From an uncultured Candidatus Melainabacteria bacterium (GTDB lineage: Bacteria; Cyanobacteriota; Vampirovibrionia; Gastranaerophilales; Gastranaerophilaceae), in contig CAKUUX010000005.1 of assembly GCA_934693165.1 (NCBI GenBank), forward strand, positions 62,001 to 126,000: a DNA stretch of 64,000 nt. Reading direction: 5' to 3'. Below the pieces are notes generated by a model. It was not told where the DNA came from and did no database searches. It was given only the letters and a program-made list of their open reading frames with translations. The position numbers were made by a program, and so were the translations under genes. Below, one piece after another: positions 49,342 to 57,536 of the stretch (positions are counted from its first letter, which is position 1; the number at the start of each line of letters is the position of its first letter).

Positions 49342-50313
49342 ATGAAAGTAAGTGTAAAAGTTCCAGCTACATCAGCAAATTTAGGACCAGGATTTGATTG
49401 CCTAGGTTTAGCTTTACCTATATATAATGTTATTACTATTGAGGAAAAAGTTCTCCCTGGTAGTGGAACAGAAATAAATATTATTACAAATAAAGCTTCA
49501 GATGAAGCATCTGCAAGCCAAATTCCTACAGATGAAAACTGTATTGTTTATAAAGCTGTAGAAATGTTATATAGTCTTACAGGACAAGTTCCAAACGATT
49601 TAAAAATCACAATTGAAACACAAATTCCAATTGCAAGAGGTTTAGGTAGTTCAGCCTCTGTAATCGTTGGGGGCTTAATGGCTGCAAACTCATTACTAGG
49701 AAATCCTGCAGACGAAGCAGCAATTTTATCAATAGCAACAGAAGTTGAAAAACACCCTGATAACATTGTACCTGCCGTAGTTGGTGGATTAGTTGCAAGC
49801 TCAATTGAAGATGATGGCAGTGTGTTCTACCACAAACTTGAATGGCCAGAAGAATGGCATGTAACACTTTGCATTCCCGACTATGAATTGCAAACAGAAA
49901 TTGCACGTTCTGTACTTCCTAAAGAAGTTCCAATGCAAGATGCTACATTTAATGCAATGAGATGTGCAATGTTTATGGAAGCAATCAGAACAAAAGATAC
50001 AGAATTAATGAAATTTGCGCTTAAAGACAAACTTCATCAACCATATAGAATGAAATTACTTCCTGCTTTTGCAGAAATACAACAAGCAATGAAAGAAGAA
50101 GAAAACGTTATGGGTTGTGTTCTTTCAGGTGCAGGACCTACAATTCTTATAATCTCTCACGGTAACAATATTGATAGCATCAAACAAAAAGTAAGAGATT
50201 GCTGGAATCAGTTCAATATTAATGGTGAAATCATTTCTACAAAAGTTTCTCAAGAAGGCGCTAAAATAGTAGATGACCATAGCGAGAGAGCAAACTTTCA
50301 CCAAACAATATAG
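49342..50313 (+). CDS. thrB: Homoserine kinase
   Basis: A 323-residue GHMP kinase. The motifs are VKVPATSANLGPGFDCLGLAL at the start, IPIARGLGSSASVIVGGL (the ATP-binding loop) near residue 95, and GCVLSGAGPTILIIS near the C-terminus. It phosphorylates homoserine for threonine synthesis. A weak AAAAGG motif precedes ATG. The 3' end overlaps the convergent dgkA gene by 53 bases, unusually long for real genes. Both reading frames are well conserved across the overlap. Confidence 0.96.
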   Translation: MKVSVKVPATSANLGPGFDCLGLALPIYNVITIEEKVLPGSGTEINIITNKASDEASASQIPTDENCIVYKAVEMLYSLTGQVPNDLKITIETQIPIARGLGSSASVIVGGLMAANSLLGNPADEAAILSIATEVEKHPDNIVPAVVGGLVASSIEDDGSVFYHKLEWPEEWHVTLCIPDYELQTEIARSVLPKEVPMQDATFNAMRCAMFMEAIRTKDTELMKFALKDKLHQPYRMKLLPAFAEIQQAMKEEENVMGCVLSGAGPTILIISHGNNIDSIKQKVRDCWNQFNINGEIISTKVSQEGAKIVDDHSERANFHQTI

Positions 50314-50650
50314 CCCCGATAATAGTGCTAATGAAAGTTGCGAACATTACAGCTCCAGCTGCAATATCTTTTGCCATACCAACAAGTTTTGAATACTTGT
50401 TATGAAAAACTGCATCTAAACCGTATTCTAAACCTGAATTAACCATTTCAGCAACAATTACCATTGCTATTGTTAATAATAAAATACAAAATTTAACAGC
50501 AGTAAAATTAAGATAATAGGCGGCAAATAAAACCAAAAGTGCAACGACAAAATGTATTCTGATATTACCCTCAGACTTTAGGGCTAAACGAATACCACGA
50601 CTCGCATTTCTAAATGCACCAAAAATACCTTTTGCTTTATATTTTGACAT
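50261..50650 (-). CDS. dgkA: DgkA-family diacylglycerol or undecaprenol kinase
   Basis: A 129-residue membrane protein. GIFGAFRNASRGIRLALKSEGNIRIHFVVALL at the N-terminus and AEMVNSGLEYGLDAVF in the helical core match DgkA-type kinases. In Gram-positive-like branches these act on undecaprenol or diacylglycerol. It is the last gene of a yqfF-ybeY-dgkA run, an order shared with Firmicutes. The gap to ybeY is 3 bases. Confidence 0.88.
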   Translation of the reverse strand: MSKYKAKGIFGAFRNASRGIRLALKSEGNIRIHFVVALLVLFAAYYLNFTAVKFCILLLTIAMVIVAEMVNSGLEYGLDAVFHNKYSKLVGMAKDIAAGAVMFATFISTIIGAILFGESLLSRYGHLLF

Positions 50651-50653
50651 AAT

Positions 50654-51175
50654 TTATAATCCTTTTACTAACGCTAATGCATCTTCTTGAGATTTAACAA
50701 TAAAATTATATTCATCTTCTGTTTGATGGTCAAATCCCAACAAATGCATCATTCCGTGAGCCACCAAAAAATTTAATTCTCTTTCACGAGAACAACCTTT
50801 TTCAACTGCATTTTTTTCAACTTTATCAAGTGCAATAATGATTTCACCAAGGTTTATTTCACCATCAAAAATAAATTTTTCATCATCTGCACTGTCTGCA
50901 AAAATTGCAAAAGTAATAATATCAGCAGGATAATCCTTGTTACGATATTCTCTATTCATTGTGTGAGTTTTTTCACTATCACAGAAAAGAATATCAAACA
51001 CAAGCGTGTCGTATTCCTGATTTTTTAAACAAGAATTTTCATAAATTTCAGGAGTAGACAAAAAATATTTTAGATACACGTTAGCATTATCAATCAATTG
51101 TTTTTGATCAATATCCCATTTTTCATAAATATTTTCGGTAAAAATATTAATGGTTGGTATCGTCATTTTTGTCAT
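50654..51175 (-). CDS. ybeY: Endoribonuclease YbeY
   Basis: A protein of about 173 residues with the metal-binding H-x3-H-x5-H motif HGMMHLLGFDH near the C-terminus. DGEINLGEIIIALDKVEKNAVEKG precedes it. YbeY cleaves RNA in 16S rRNA maturation and ribosome quality control. Start uncertain: ATG 51175, ATG 51166 and GTG 51184 are in frame, none with a strong ribosome-binding site. All overlap the upstream yqfF gene, implying coupled translation. Confidence 0.92.
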   Translation of the reverse strand: MTKMTIPTINIFTENIYEKWDIDQKQLIDNANVYLKYFLSTPEIYENSCLKNQEYDTLVFDILFCDSEKTHTMNREYRNKDYPADIITFAIFADSADDEKFIFDGEINLGEIIIALDKVEKNAVEKGCSRERELNFLVAHGMMHLLGFDHQTEDEYNFIVKSQEDALALVKGL

Positions 51176-53345
51176 TCTTATCACTTTCTAATGATTTTAT
51201 TTTGTCTTCAAACTCTTTATCCATAACATCTGGAAGAATCATCTTAGCTTTTTCAACTTCTTTATCAATATCATTTTGATATTTAATTCTTTCGTGTTGC
51301 ATACCACGAATAATTCGGCTGAAAGTTGTTGCAATTGTTTTTAAATCTCTCAAAGTTAATGGAGAATCTGATAATTGACCATCATTAACTCTTTCTGCAA
51401 TGATTTTATCAATAACGATATCAACTTCTTCTGGAGTAGGAGTTTTCAAAGAACGAACGGCCGATTCTGTAGCATCAGCTATCATAAGAATAGCAGCCTC
51501 TTTAGATTTTGGTTTTGGACCAGGGTATCTAAATTGTTCTTCTTTAATATTTTCAGCACCTTCTTCTTGTACGGCTCTATTATAAAAATAACTTGCCAAG
51601 CTTGTACCATGGTGTTGCAAAATAAAATCATTAATTATTGGTGGTAAATTGTTTTCTTTAGCAATTTCAAGACCGTCTTTGGTGTGTGAAATAATAACAG
51701 TCTTACTGATTTTTGGATTTAATTTAGTATGAGGATTTTCAATACCAAAAGAAGACTGATTTTCAACGAAAAATAATGGACGTTTTAATTTACCAATATC
51801 ATGATATAAAGCTCCTGCACGAGCTACGATAGGATCAGCTCCAATAGCTTCGGCTGCAGCTTCGCAAAGGTTAGAAACCAATAATGAATGGTGATAAGTC
51901 CCAGGAGCTTCCATTTGTAAACGCTTTAATAGAGGTTGGTTATGGTCAACAAGTTCTGCTAATCCATAAGGTGTTGTAACTCTAAATGCGCTTTCAAGCA
52001 TTGGCATAACACCAAGAGCAATAACTGCACTTATAATACCGTTTACAAAAGCCATAGATGAATCACAAATGATTAAAACATTGTCTATGTCGATTAAGAA
52101 TTTTTCTAATAAATAGATACTCATTACAACAAATAGACCTGTCATTGCGACGTAGAAACCTACTTTGATAAGGTCAGAACGTCTTGAAAACTTAACTTTT
52201 GAAACAGAAATTTCGGCAATTAATAAAATCAAAACGAATGAGATTAAAAATTCTATATCAAAATGCATACCCAATGTTAGATTGCATAGTAATAACAAAG
52301 TTGATAAAAATGCTAAACGAGAGTTAGCAAAAATTGATAAGATAATTATATACGCAGGGAACGGTAAAATATATGGAGAGAACCCTGTTGGTAATAATAC
52401 GGAAATCAATGCCATAACTAAAGATAGCACTGCAAAAATTGATAAATTGGATTTTGCAGGGTGTCTTTTTTCGTAATCTTCTTTAAACATAATGAAAACG
52501 AAGGTTGAGAAGGCAACGAAAAGATAAATTCCAAATAAACCTAAGAAATTAATATCAACAAGATTGTAACCTGCTTCACGTAATGCATCACGTTTTAATT
52601 TTGTAACAGGTTCACCTTCAAATAAGATTTTATCGCCTTTTTCAAATACAACTTCATAAGGTTTTACAGAATTTCGAGCATTTTTCTTGGCAATATCTGT
52701 TGCGATTTCATCCACAACCATATTTGGAACAATGACTTGCTCTAAAAGAGCATTAGCAATTGTATTTTGATGCTTTGTTAAATTTAAAGCATAATGTCTT
52801 TGAAAAATTTTGTTTAAATTTTCTTTTTCTAAATCTTTTTCAGAAACACCTGCAGCAAGCACATTTGCAAGTGTAAGTTTTGCTTGTTCAAAAACTTTAT
52901 TTAAACCACCGTCGCTAGAATTTAAAAGATAGCTTACGATATAATTACGTTGATTATCATCTGAAATATCGAATAGAGCTGCTAATTCATCTCTCTTTGT
53001 ATATCTTGTAGTACCTTTACTTCTAATTGTATGAATAGAATTTTCTAAAGAAGAAAGGTTAGTTTTAATAAAATCGTCTTCTGCTGTAGTTAAAACAGGT
53101 TCAACTTTAGCCTCAACCTTTTTTCTTTGACGTTCAGTTTTTTTAGTATCAACAACAGTAATTGTTTTTTCTGCAACAACATCTTTTTTAGAAATACCAT
53201 TTTCTACAATCTTTTGAAAAAAGAAATTTTGAGAACTTATAATAAAAGTCATAGCTACAGTAAACAGTATAAAAGATACTGTAAAACGGAAATTAGAAGA
53301 TGCAATTATTTCTGCAAATTTTTCCTTATAATTCAATTTTATCAT
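51147..53345 (-). CDS. yqfF: 7TM-HD cyclic-di-AMP phosphodiesterase-like protein (YqfF/PgpH)
   Basis: A 732-residue protein. An N-terminal helix is followed by an extracytoplasmic domain (about residues 45-260). Seven helices follow (about 265-470), then a cytosolic HD domain with PGTYHHSLLVSNLCEAAAEAIGADP and ARAGALYHDIGKLKRP. The C-terminus is acidic with Lys/Asp repeats. The layout matches PgpH/YqfF, which degrade c-di-AMP. AGGA precedes the ATG at 9 bases. It overlaps ybeY, as in many Firmicutes. No phoH precedes it. Confidence 0.93.
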   Translation of the reverse strand: MIKLNYKEKFAEIIASSNFRFTVSFILFTVAMTFIISSQNFFFQKIVENGISKKDVVAEKTITVVDTKKTERQRKKVEAKVEPVLTTAEDDFIKTNLSSLENSIHTIRSKGTTRYTKRDELAALFDISDDNQRNYIVSYLLNSSDGGLNKVFEQAKLTLANVLAAGVSEKDLEKENLNKIFQRHYALNLTKHQNTIANALLEQVIVPNMVVDEIATDIAKKNARNSVKPYEVVFEKGDKILFEGEPVTKLKRDALREAGYNLVDINFLGLFGIYLFVAFSTFVFIMFKEDYEKRHPAKSNLSIFAVLSLVMALISVLLPTGFSPYILPFPAYIIILSIFANSRLAFLSTLLLLCNLTLGMHFDIEFLISFVLILLIAEISVSKVKFSRRSDLIKVGFYVAMTGLFVVMSIYLLEKFLIDIDNVLIICDSSMAFVNGIISAVIALGVMPMLESAFRVTTPYGLAELVDHNQPLLKRLQMEAPGTYHHSLLVSNLCEAAAEAIGADPIVARAGALYHDIGKLKRPLFFVENQSSFGIENPHTKLNPKISKTVIISHTKDGLEIAKENNLPPIINDFILQHHGTSLASYFYNRAVQEEGAENIKEEQFRYPGPKPKSKEAAILMIADATESAVRSLKTPTPEEVDIVIDKIIAERVNDGQLSDSPLTLRDLKTIATTFSRIIRGMQHERIKYQNDIDKEVEKAKMILPDVMDKEFEDKIKSLESDKNDKNDDTNH

Positions 53346-53424
53346 ATATAAAAATCCTATTTATTTCAGCTTAATACATATATTTTAATACATACTTAAA
53401 ATTTTGCAAGAATCAAGCGCCAAA

Positions 53425-53445
53425 ACTGTTAAAAACAGTAAAATT
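53425..53445 (-). terminator. Short hairpin after the glycosyltransferase gene
   Basis: ACTGTT-TTT-AACAGT (read on minus) is followed by TTTTGG. It lies between the end of the glycosyltransferase gene and the yqfF start. It is weak but well placed. Confidence 0.5.
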
Positions 53446-53450
53446 TTATA

Positions 53451-54512
53451 CTATTTTAAAAGCTCTAAATATTTTTCTGTAAAAACATCTGATTTAAAAG
53501 AATTTGAAGCTTCTAAACTGTTTTTAGACATTTGCAAATACTTTTCACTATCAATATTTAACATTTCTTGCATAGCATTCGCTAAAGTCTTAGCAGGATT
53601 TTTACCTGCCTCATAAACAATTCCGTCATAACCTGTTTTTATAGCATCACAAGCACCACAATGAGTAGGAACAATCGCAGGAACAGCACAAGCTAGAGCT
53701 TCTGTAGTAACCATTCCGAATGGCTCTAACACAGATGGCATAATTAGACAATCAATAGTGTTGTAGAATTTTGACATATCGCTGAATGTTCCTAAAAATT
53801 CACAGTATTTTGTAAGTCCATATAATTTTACTAAAAGACTTACGAAGAAATTGTTTTTTGGATAAATTATTTTTAATTTAAAGTTTTTATTTTTACGTTT
53901 CAATTTTCTTATAGCATCAAGAGCTATATAACCACCTTTTCTAGCAAACCCAACTGCACAAAGACCAAATGTGAAAATACTTTCAGGTTTTGTTTTTACA
54001 GTTTGTTCTGGATAATCCTCTATAGGAGGTGGGATAACGACAATTCTTGATTCGGGAACTTCATAATTATCAATCATATCTTGCTTAAGAACATTTGAAG
54101 ATACAACAACAACCTTTGTACTAGCTAAGTTTTCCTTTATTTGATAAAAATCGTATAATCTACCGTTATGACGTTTCTTTTTAAAGATTTTGTATAGAGC
54201 AAATCTAAATTTTGAAAACATTTTTTCTATTCTAAACGGATAACTATGATCGTGAATATAAGTTATATCAGATTTTATACTAGCCTTGTCAGAGAGGATA
54301 AAATCGTACATATCACGATTTTTATCTAAATCACCAAAATCGCAAATGTTGTCACAAATATTATGAACATTGCTTTCAATTTGACCTGCATACAAATCAA
54401 TTTGAAACCCTGCCTTTTTTAACCCATCAAGTAATATGTAATTAAGCTTTACACCACCTGAACTAAAGTTTGAGTCAGAATATAAATATGTAACAAATGC
54501 AATCTTTTTCAT
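53451..54512 (-). CDS. Family 4-type glycosyltransferase
   Basis: A 353-residue GT-B fold enzyme. The N-terminus KKIAFVTYLYSDSNFSSGGVKLNYILLDGLKKAGF is typical, and the C-terminal nucleotide-sugar site shows CLIMPSVLEPFGMVTTEALACAVPAIV with the conserved E-P-F-G-x-x-x-x-E-A motif. It transfers a sugar to a glycan or lipid acceptor, unknown. GGAG precedes ATG 54512; the longer ORF from 54587 is rejected. A promoter TTGATT-N17-TATATT lies at 54546-54574. Confidence 0.88.
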   Translation of the reverse strand: MKKIAFVTYLYSDSNFSSGGVKLNYILLDGLKKAGFQIDLYAGQIESNVHNICDNICDFGDLDKNRDMYDFILSDKASIKSDITYIHDHSYPFRIEKMFSKFRFALYKIFKKKRHNGRLYDFYQIKENLASTKVVVVSSNVLKQDMIDNYEVPESRIVVIPPPIEDYPEQTVKTKPESIFTFGLCAVGFARKGGYIALDAIRKLKRKNKNFKLKIIYPKNNFFVSLLVKLYGLTKYCEFLGTFSDMSKFYNTIDCLIMPSVLEPFGMVTTEALACAVPAIVPTHCGACDAIKTGYDGIVYEAGKNPAKTLANAMQEMLNIDSEKYLQMSKNSLEASNSFKSDVFTEKYLELLK

Positions 54513-54545
54513 AAAGCTCCAAGATAATTGTAATAACTTACGCAA

Positions 54546-54574
54546 AATATACCACGATAACAAGCACAAATCAA
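54546..54574 (-). promoter_or_regulatory. Promoter of the glycosyltransferase gene
   Basis: On the minus strand TTGATT (54569-54574) and TATATT (54546-54551) are separated by exactly 17 bases, ahead of the ATG at 54512. Confidence 0.65.
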
Positions 54575-54603
54575 ATAAAATCTCCAAAAAGCAGTAATAA
54601 CTT

Positions 54604-54794
54604 AAAAGGCAATAAATTTAGATAGAAATACTTTATATAAGTAAGGAAAATTATATCAAATTATACGAGCATTTTTTAGCGTTCAGTGAAAAGCTGATTG
54701 CCATTGAATTATGGTCACATTGTTAAGAAATGTGTAGATTTATGCAATAAAAAAGGCAATTTCTTAAACTTAGTTTACTTTATATAAGAGTAAG
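54604..54794 (+). promoter_or_regulatory. Duplicated promoter-like elements AAAAGGCAAT-N15-TACTTTATATAAG
   Basis: Two elements share AAAAGGCAAT (54604-54613 and 54751-54760) and TACTTTATATAAG (54629-54641 and 54776-54788) with an identical 15-base spacer. Each is followed by GTAAG. They lie 147 bases apart upstream of the 55-residue gene at 54818. The second TACTTTATATA box plus GTAAGAGAGA resembles the promoter of the candidate sRNA at 18.5 kb. The 54513-54817 interval holds no other gene that I can see. Confidence 0.55.
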
Positions 54795-54817
54795 AGAGAT
54801 TTAAGAGAGGCAAGTAA

Positions 54818-54985
54818 ATGGCAAACCAATTATTTTCACAAGTTGTAGCTGATTATTACAAAGCTTCTTCAGAATCAATCAACACAGTAGCAAAAAGAGA
54901 CATCAGAAGAAAATCATTAAAAGGTATCATGCAAGAATCATTCTTTCACGGCGCAAGCTACCTTGGAGCAAATTTTATCGCTTAA
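54818..54985 (+). CDS. Small soluble protein of 55 residues, unknown
   Basis: The protein begins MANQLFSQVVADYYKASSES and ends SFFHGASYLGANFIA. It is helical, basic in the middle (AKRDIRRKSLKG), with no signal peptide. AGAGG lies 7-8 bases upstream of ATG. It has duplicated upstream elements, and a strong terminator (55069-55090) closes the unit. This complete transcription unit argues for a real gene although it is below usual ORF cutoffs. I do not recognise the family. The 3' untranslated stretch is unusually purine-rich (GAGGAAAAGGAAAAGG). Confidence 0.65.
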   Translation: MANQLFSQVVADYYKASSESINTVAKRDIRRKSLKGIMQESFFHGASYLGANFIA

Positions 54986-55068
54986 TTAAATAAGCACGGA
55001 TTGGGAAATAGGTAAAACTAAACACTACACACTACACGAGGAAAAGGAAAAGGTATTTGATTACAACA

Positions 55069-55090
55069 GGGCTCGAAAGAGCCCTTTTTT
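55069..55090 (+). terminator. Intrinsic terminator of the small-protein unit
   Basis: GGGCTC-GAAA-GAGCCC is followed by TTTTTT, a textbook GNRA-loop terminator. Confidence 0.93.
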
Positions 55091-55116
55091 ATTGCTCTTT
55101 TTATTGCAAATATACA

Positions 55117-55152
55117 AAGGCACATTTTTAACTGTAATTAAAAATGTGCCTT
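55117..55152. terminator. Hairpin downstream of the acyltransferase gene
   Basis: A 15-bp perfect stem AAGGCACATTTTTAA / TTAAAAATGTGCCTT (loop CTGTAA or similar) lies between the small-protein unit and the 3' end of the minus-strand acyltransferase. It probably terminates the latter. Confidence 0.6.
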
Positions 55153-55184
55153 ACAAAATTATTTATAAATATTTTTTAATTATA

Positions 55185-55994
55185 TTAAACTCCAGAACCT
55201 TTAATTTCAATATGTTTTAGTCTTTGTTCAATTTTTCTATACCATTGTAGAGGTTCTTGATACAATGTTTCATATTCTTGAAGTTTACCCTCTGAGATTT
55301 CTTTAAATTGATTATCGCAAGCTTTTGATAAAATATCTGCCAAATATTGTGTATATTCTTTTCTATCAACTTTTGCATTATCAAGAAGAATTGGTTCTTG
55401 GAAATCAACCAAAACTTCAGGTTTATTTGCTCTTAAGAACATATAATTTACAGCAATTGGAACTAAATTAACTTTTCCGAATTTTTTTACAGCATTTTGC
55501 GCAATATAAGTTATACCTGTTTGAAATTCAATAGGTCTATAATTAGGAGGCATAATAATACCTTGTGGAAAAATATACAAGAAATTATTTAAATCGCCAA
55601 TTGTTTCAGATGCAAATTTTAGTGCAGGCATTGAAGATTGAGCTGATTTTTTGTTTACAGAAAAAGCACCACATCTTCTAAGTAATGGAAAACGGTTAAG
55701 TTCTTCTACCATAATACGAATTTCTTTTTTGAAAATTCGTCTGCAAATATTGTAACCAACAAGACCATCCCACCAGTTTGTATGAGGCGCAAACATAATA
55801 GTAGGAATGTCCTTATCCCTATTATGCACCTTATCAGCATTCTTATATCTAAGAGCAAAAAATCGATTTTCAATCATGTGAAAGAAAACATAATCTGCCA
55901 CCCAAAGCCAGAATGCATCTGTTTTTGGAGGCGTGAATTTTTCATCCTTATTTCTTAGTTTTGTAGGTGGTACGTGTTCGTATAAATTTTCCAT
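55185..55994 (-). CDS. PlsC-like 1-acylglycerol-3-phosphate acyltransferase family protein
   Basis: A protein of about 269 residues with the acyltransferase motif H-x4-D as APHTNWWDGLVG. A second block FPQGIIMPPNYRPIEFQTG stands where EGTR-type sequence is usual, and VNLVPIAVNY follows. This fits the PlsC/LPLAT superfamily, acting in phospholipid or lipid A-like synthesis. The second block is atypical, so the substrate may differ. Start chosen at ATG 55994; an in-frame GTG at 56012 lies in the AT-rich promoter region. No ribosome-binding site is visible. Confidence 0.82.
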   Translation of the reverse strand: MENLYEHVPPTKLRNKDEKFTPPKTDAFWLWVADYVFFHMIENRFFALRYKNADKVHNRDKDIPTIMFAPHTNWWDGLVGYNICRRIFKKEIRIMVEELNRFPLLRRCGAFSVNKKSAQSSMPALKFASETIGDLNNFLYIFPQGIIMPPNYRPIEFQTGITYIAQNAVKKFGKVNLVPIAVNYMFLRANKPEVLVDFQEPILLDNAKVDRKEYTQYLADILSKACDNQFKEISEGKLQEYETLYQEPLQWYRKIEQRLKHIEIKGSGV

Positions 55995-56115
55995 ATTAAA
56001 TTCATAATACACTATTTTAAATTTTCGGGCAGGTACTTTACATTATTTTTAAAAAATGTTAACAATACATTAAATATATATTGTTTATAGAACATGTTTA
56101 AAATACGATTAAATC

Positions 56116-56206
56116 ATAGGAAATGAAGTGAATATCTTCAGCTGTGCCGCAGCCGTAAAAGCCGGAATGCTATATAAAATAAGCCAATCTTCGAGCAAAG
56201 TAAGGC
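56116..56206 (+). promoter_or_regulatory. Cobalamin riboswitch, compact class-II-like
   Basis: The layout matches cobalamin aptamers. A P3 stem ATAG/CTAT (56116-56119 with 56170-56173) encloses GGAAATGAAGTGAATATCTTC (P4 stem GAAG/CTTC). AGCTGTGCCGCAGCCGTAAAAG follows, then the short B12-box form GCCGGAATGC. A separate hairpin with loop CGAGCAAAG (56183-56206, stem GCC/GGC) matches the kissing-loop L13 of class-II aptamers. The long P7-P11 arm of class-I aptamers is absent. The gene at 56302 follows about 95 bases later. How the switch acts on expression is not clear. Confidence 0.85.
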
Positions 56207-56301
56207 ATTAATACTTTTTACCCTGAATTTGAGTATGAGTTTTTACCCTAATTGTCGAATTTGGCACCTATCGTTAGTCTTAATGGAAGTGTAAATATTT
56301 T

Positions 56302-57021
56302 ATGGGTACACCACTAGCAGTACAAACAAATAAAGCCTCAGGAGGTTTATGTCCTCACGGTTTGCCACCAGGAGCATGTCCAATTTGCTCAGGAGGTATG
56401 GGAACTAGTTCTGCCAAAAAAGCAGATTTCAGTGCCAAGCCAGGTGAAATGAGTTGGAACGAGTGCGCTGCAATAGGAGCAATGTTAAGAGCTCAAAAAC
56501 TCCGTACGCAACAAAATGAACAAGCCTATCAAAATAGATTATTAGCCTTAGCAAAATTCGAATCAAATATGATGGCTGTAACACAAAGACTTTCTGCAAT
56601 GGCTTCAAAATTAGCACAAATGCAATCTGCTTTTGCAAAACCAGCAGTCGTTTTATTTAACAAGGTTTTAATTCCTGCTACTAATTTTATAAAAAATATG
56701 CCTGCAAATGTGATGAATTTTACTGGCAAATTCTTTAACAAAGTTTTTGATATCCAAGACAAGCTAACAGCTATGTTTGGAGAACTTAAGGCCTCAATAG
56801 AAAAGAAGGTTTCTGATAAACTCCAAGAGGCTAAAAAGAAGATTATTTCACTTTTTGGAATATATGAACCTAAGGAAGTTGAAGAAGAAAAGAAAGTGGA
56901 AACTTCTAAGCGAACCTTTGAGGCAAGGACATTTTTACATGATGTCTACAACAAGATAACAAGAGTATTTCAAAGTTATGACGATATGAAACAGGAAAAA
57001 GAAATTGATACAATCGACTAG
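56302..57021 (+). CDS. Unknown protein under a cobalamin riboswitch, N-terminal CPHG...CPIC knuckle
   Basis: A 239-residue protein I do not recognise. The N-terminus has a compact C-x-H-x6-C-x2-C pattern (C17, H19, C26, C29; CPHGLPPGACPIC) that could bind zinc or another metal. Residues about 50-190 are helical (QNRLLALAKFESNMMAVTQRL, SIEKKVSDKLQEAKKKIISLF). No signal peptide or catalytic motif was found. It is the first gene behind the riboswitch. Its last codons overlap the next ORF by 17 bases. Confidence 0.7.
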   Translation: MGTPLAVQTNKASGGLCPHGLPPGACPICSGGMGTSSAKKADFSAKPGEMSWNECAAIGAMLRAQKLRTQQNEQAYQNRLLALAKFESNMMAVTQRLSAMASKLAQMQSAFAKPAVVLFNKVLIPATNFIKNMPANVMNFTGKFFNKVFDIQDKLTAMFGELKASIEKKVSDKLQEAKKKIISLFGIYEPKEVEEEKKVETSKRTFEARTFLHDVYNKITRVFQSYDDMKQEKEIDTID

Positions 57022-57517
57022 ATACACAGCAGAAAGAATAGTAAAAGAATTTATGCCGAAGACATACAAGCCTTGCGAATTGCCTACGGCAACACGTCCT
57101 TTTGCTCTTTTTGACAACAATAAAATCGATTGTTTTGTACGTAACAAAGAAATGGCAATTCCAAGATTAGCAAGCTTAATTAGCAATGCTAAGACAGAAG
57201 CCGAAAAAACAGAATGCATTTTTATCGCAGACCAAATGGCTGAAAATGGAACAAAAAATATGGGAGCTTTGTACCGTAGAATGTCAAAATTTAACAATGA
57301 CAAATCTCCAAATGTTCAAACGTTCCTATCAGGATTTTACAGAAAAACACTTAACCCTGATGCCTTTGGACCGTTGGTAAAAACAATGATGGATAACGTA
57401 AAAACACCTCACAAAAATATTTCTTATGATCCAAACGAAGAAGTTGGTGGAGCTGTAATTGAATATTTAAGAGATGCATTCCAAAAACAATTTAAAAATA
57501 ATAAAAAGGTAGATTAA
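57005..57517 (+). CDS. Unknown protein, paralogue of the next gene, cobalamin-riboswitch operon
   Basis: A protein of about 170 residues. FDNNKIDCFVRNKEMAIPRLASLISNAKTEAE, SKFNNDKSPNVQTFLSGFYRK and FGPLVKTMMDNVK are repeated nearly word for word in the gene at 57537. It starts with TTG at 57005 behind AGGAAAAAGAAA; ATG 57053 is an alternative. The domain looks like an all-helical HEAT- or armadillo-like fold, but this is inference. It has no signal peptide. Function unknown. Confidence 0.7.
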   Translation: MIQSTRYTAERIVKEFMPKTYKPCELPTATRPFALFDNNKIDCFVRNKEMAIPRLASLISNAKTEAEKTECIFIADQMAENGTKNMGALYRRMSKFNNDKSPNVQTFLSGFYRKTLNPDAFGPLVKTMMDNVKTPHKNISYDPNEEVGGAVIEYLRDAFQKQFKNNKKVD

Positions 57518-57536
57518 ATATAAAGGAAGAAAAAAA

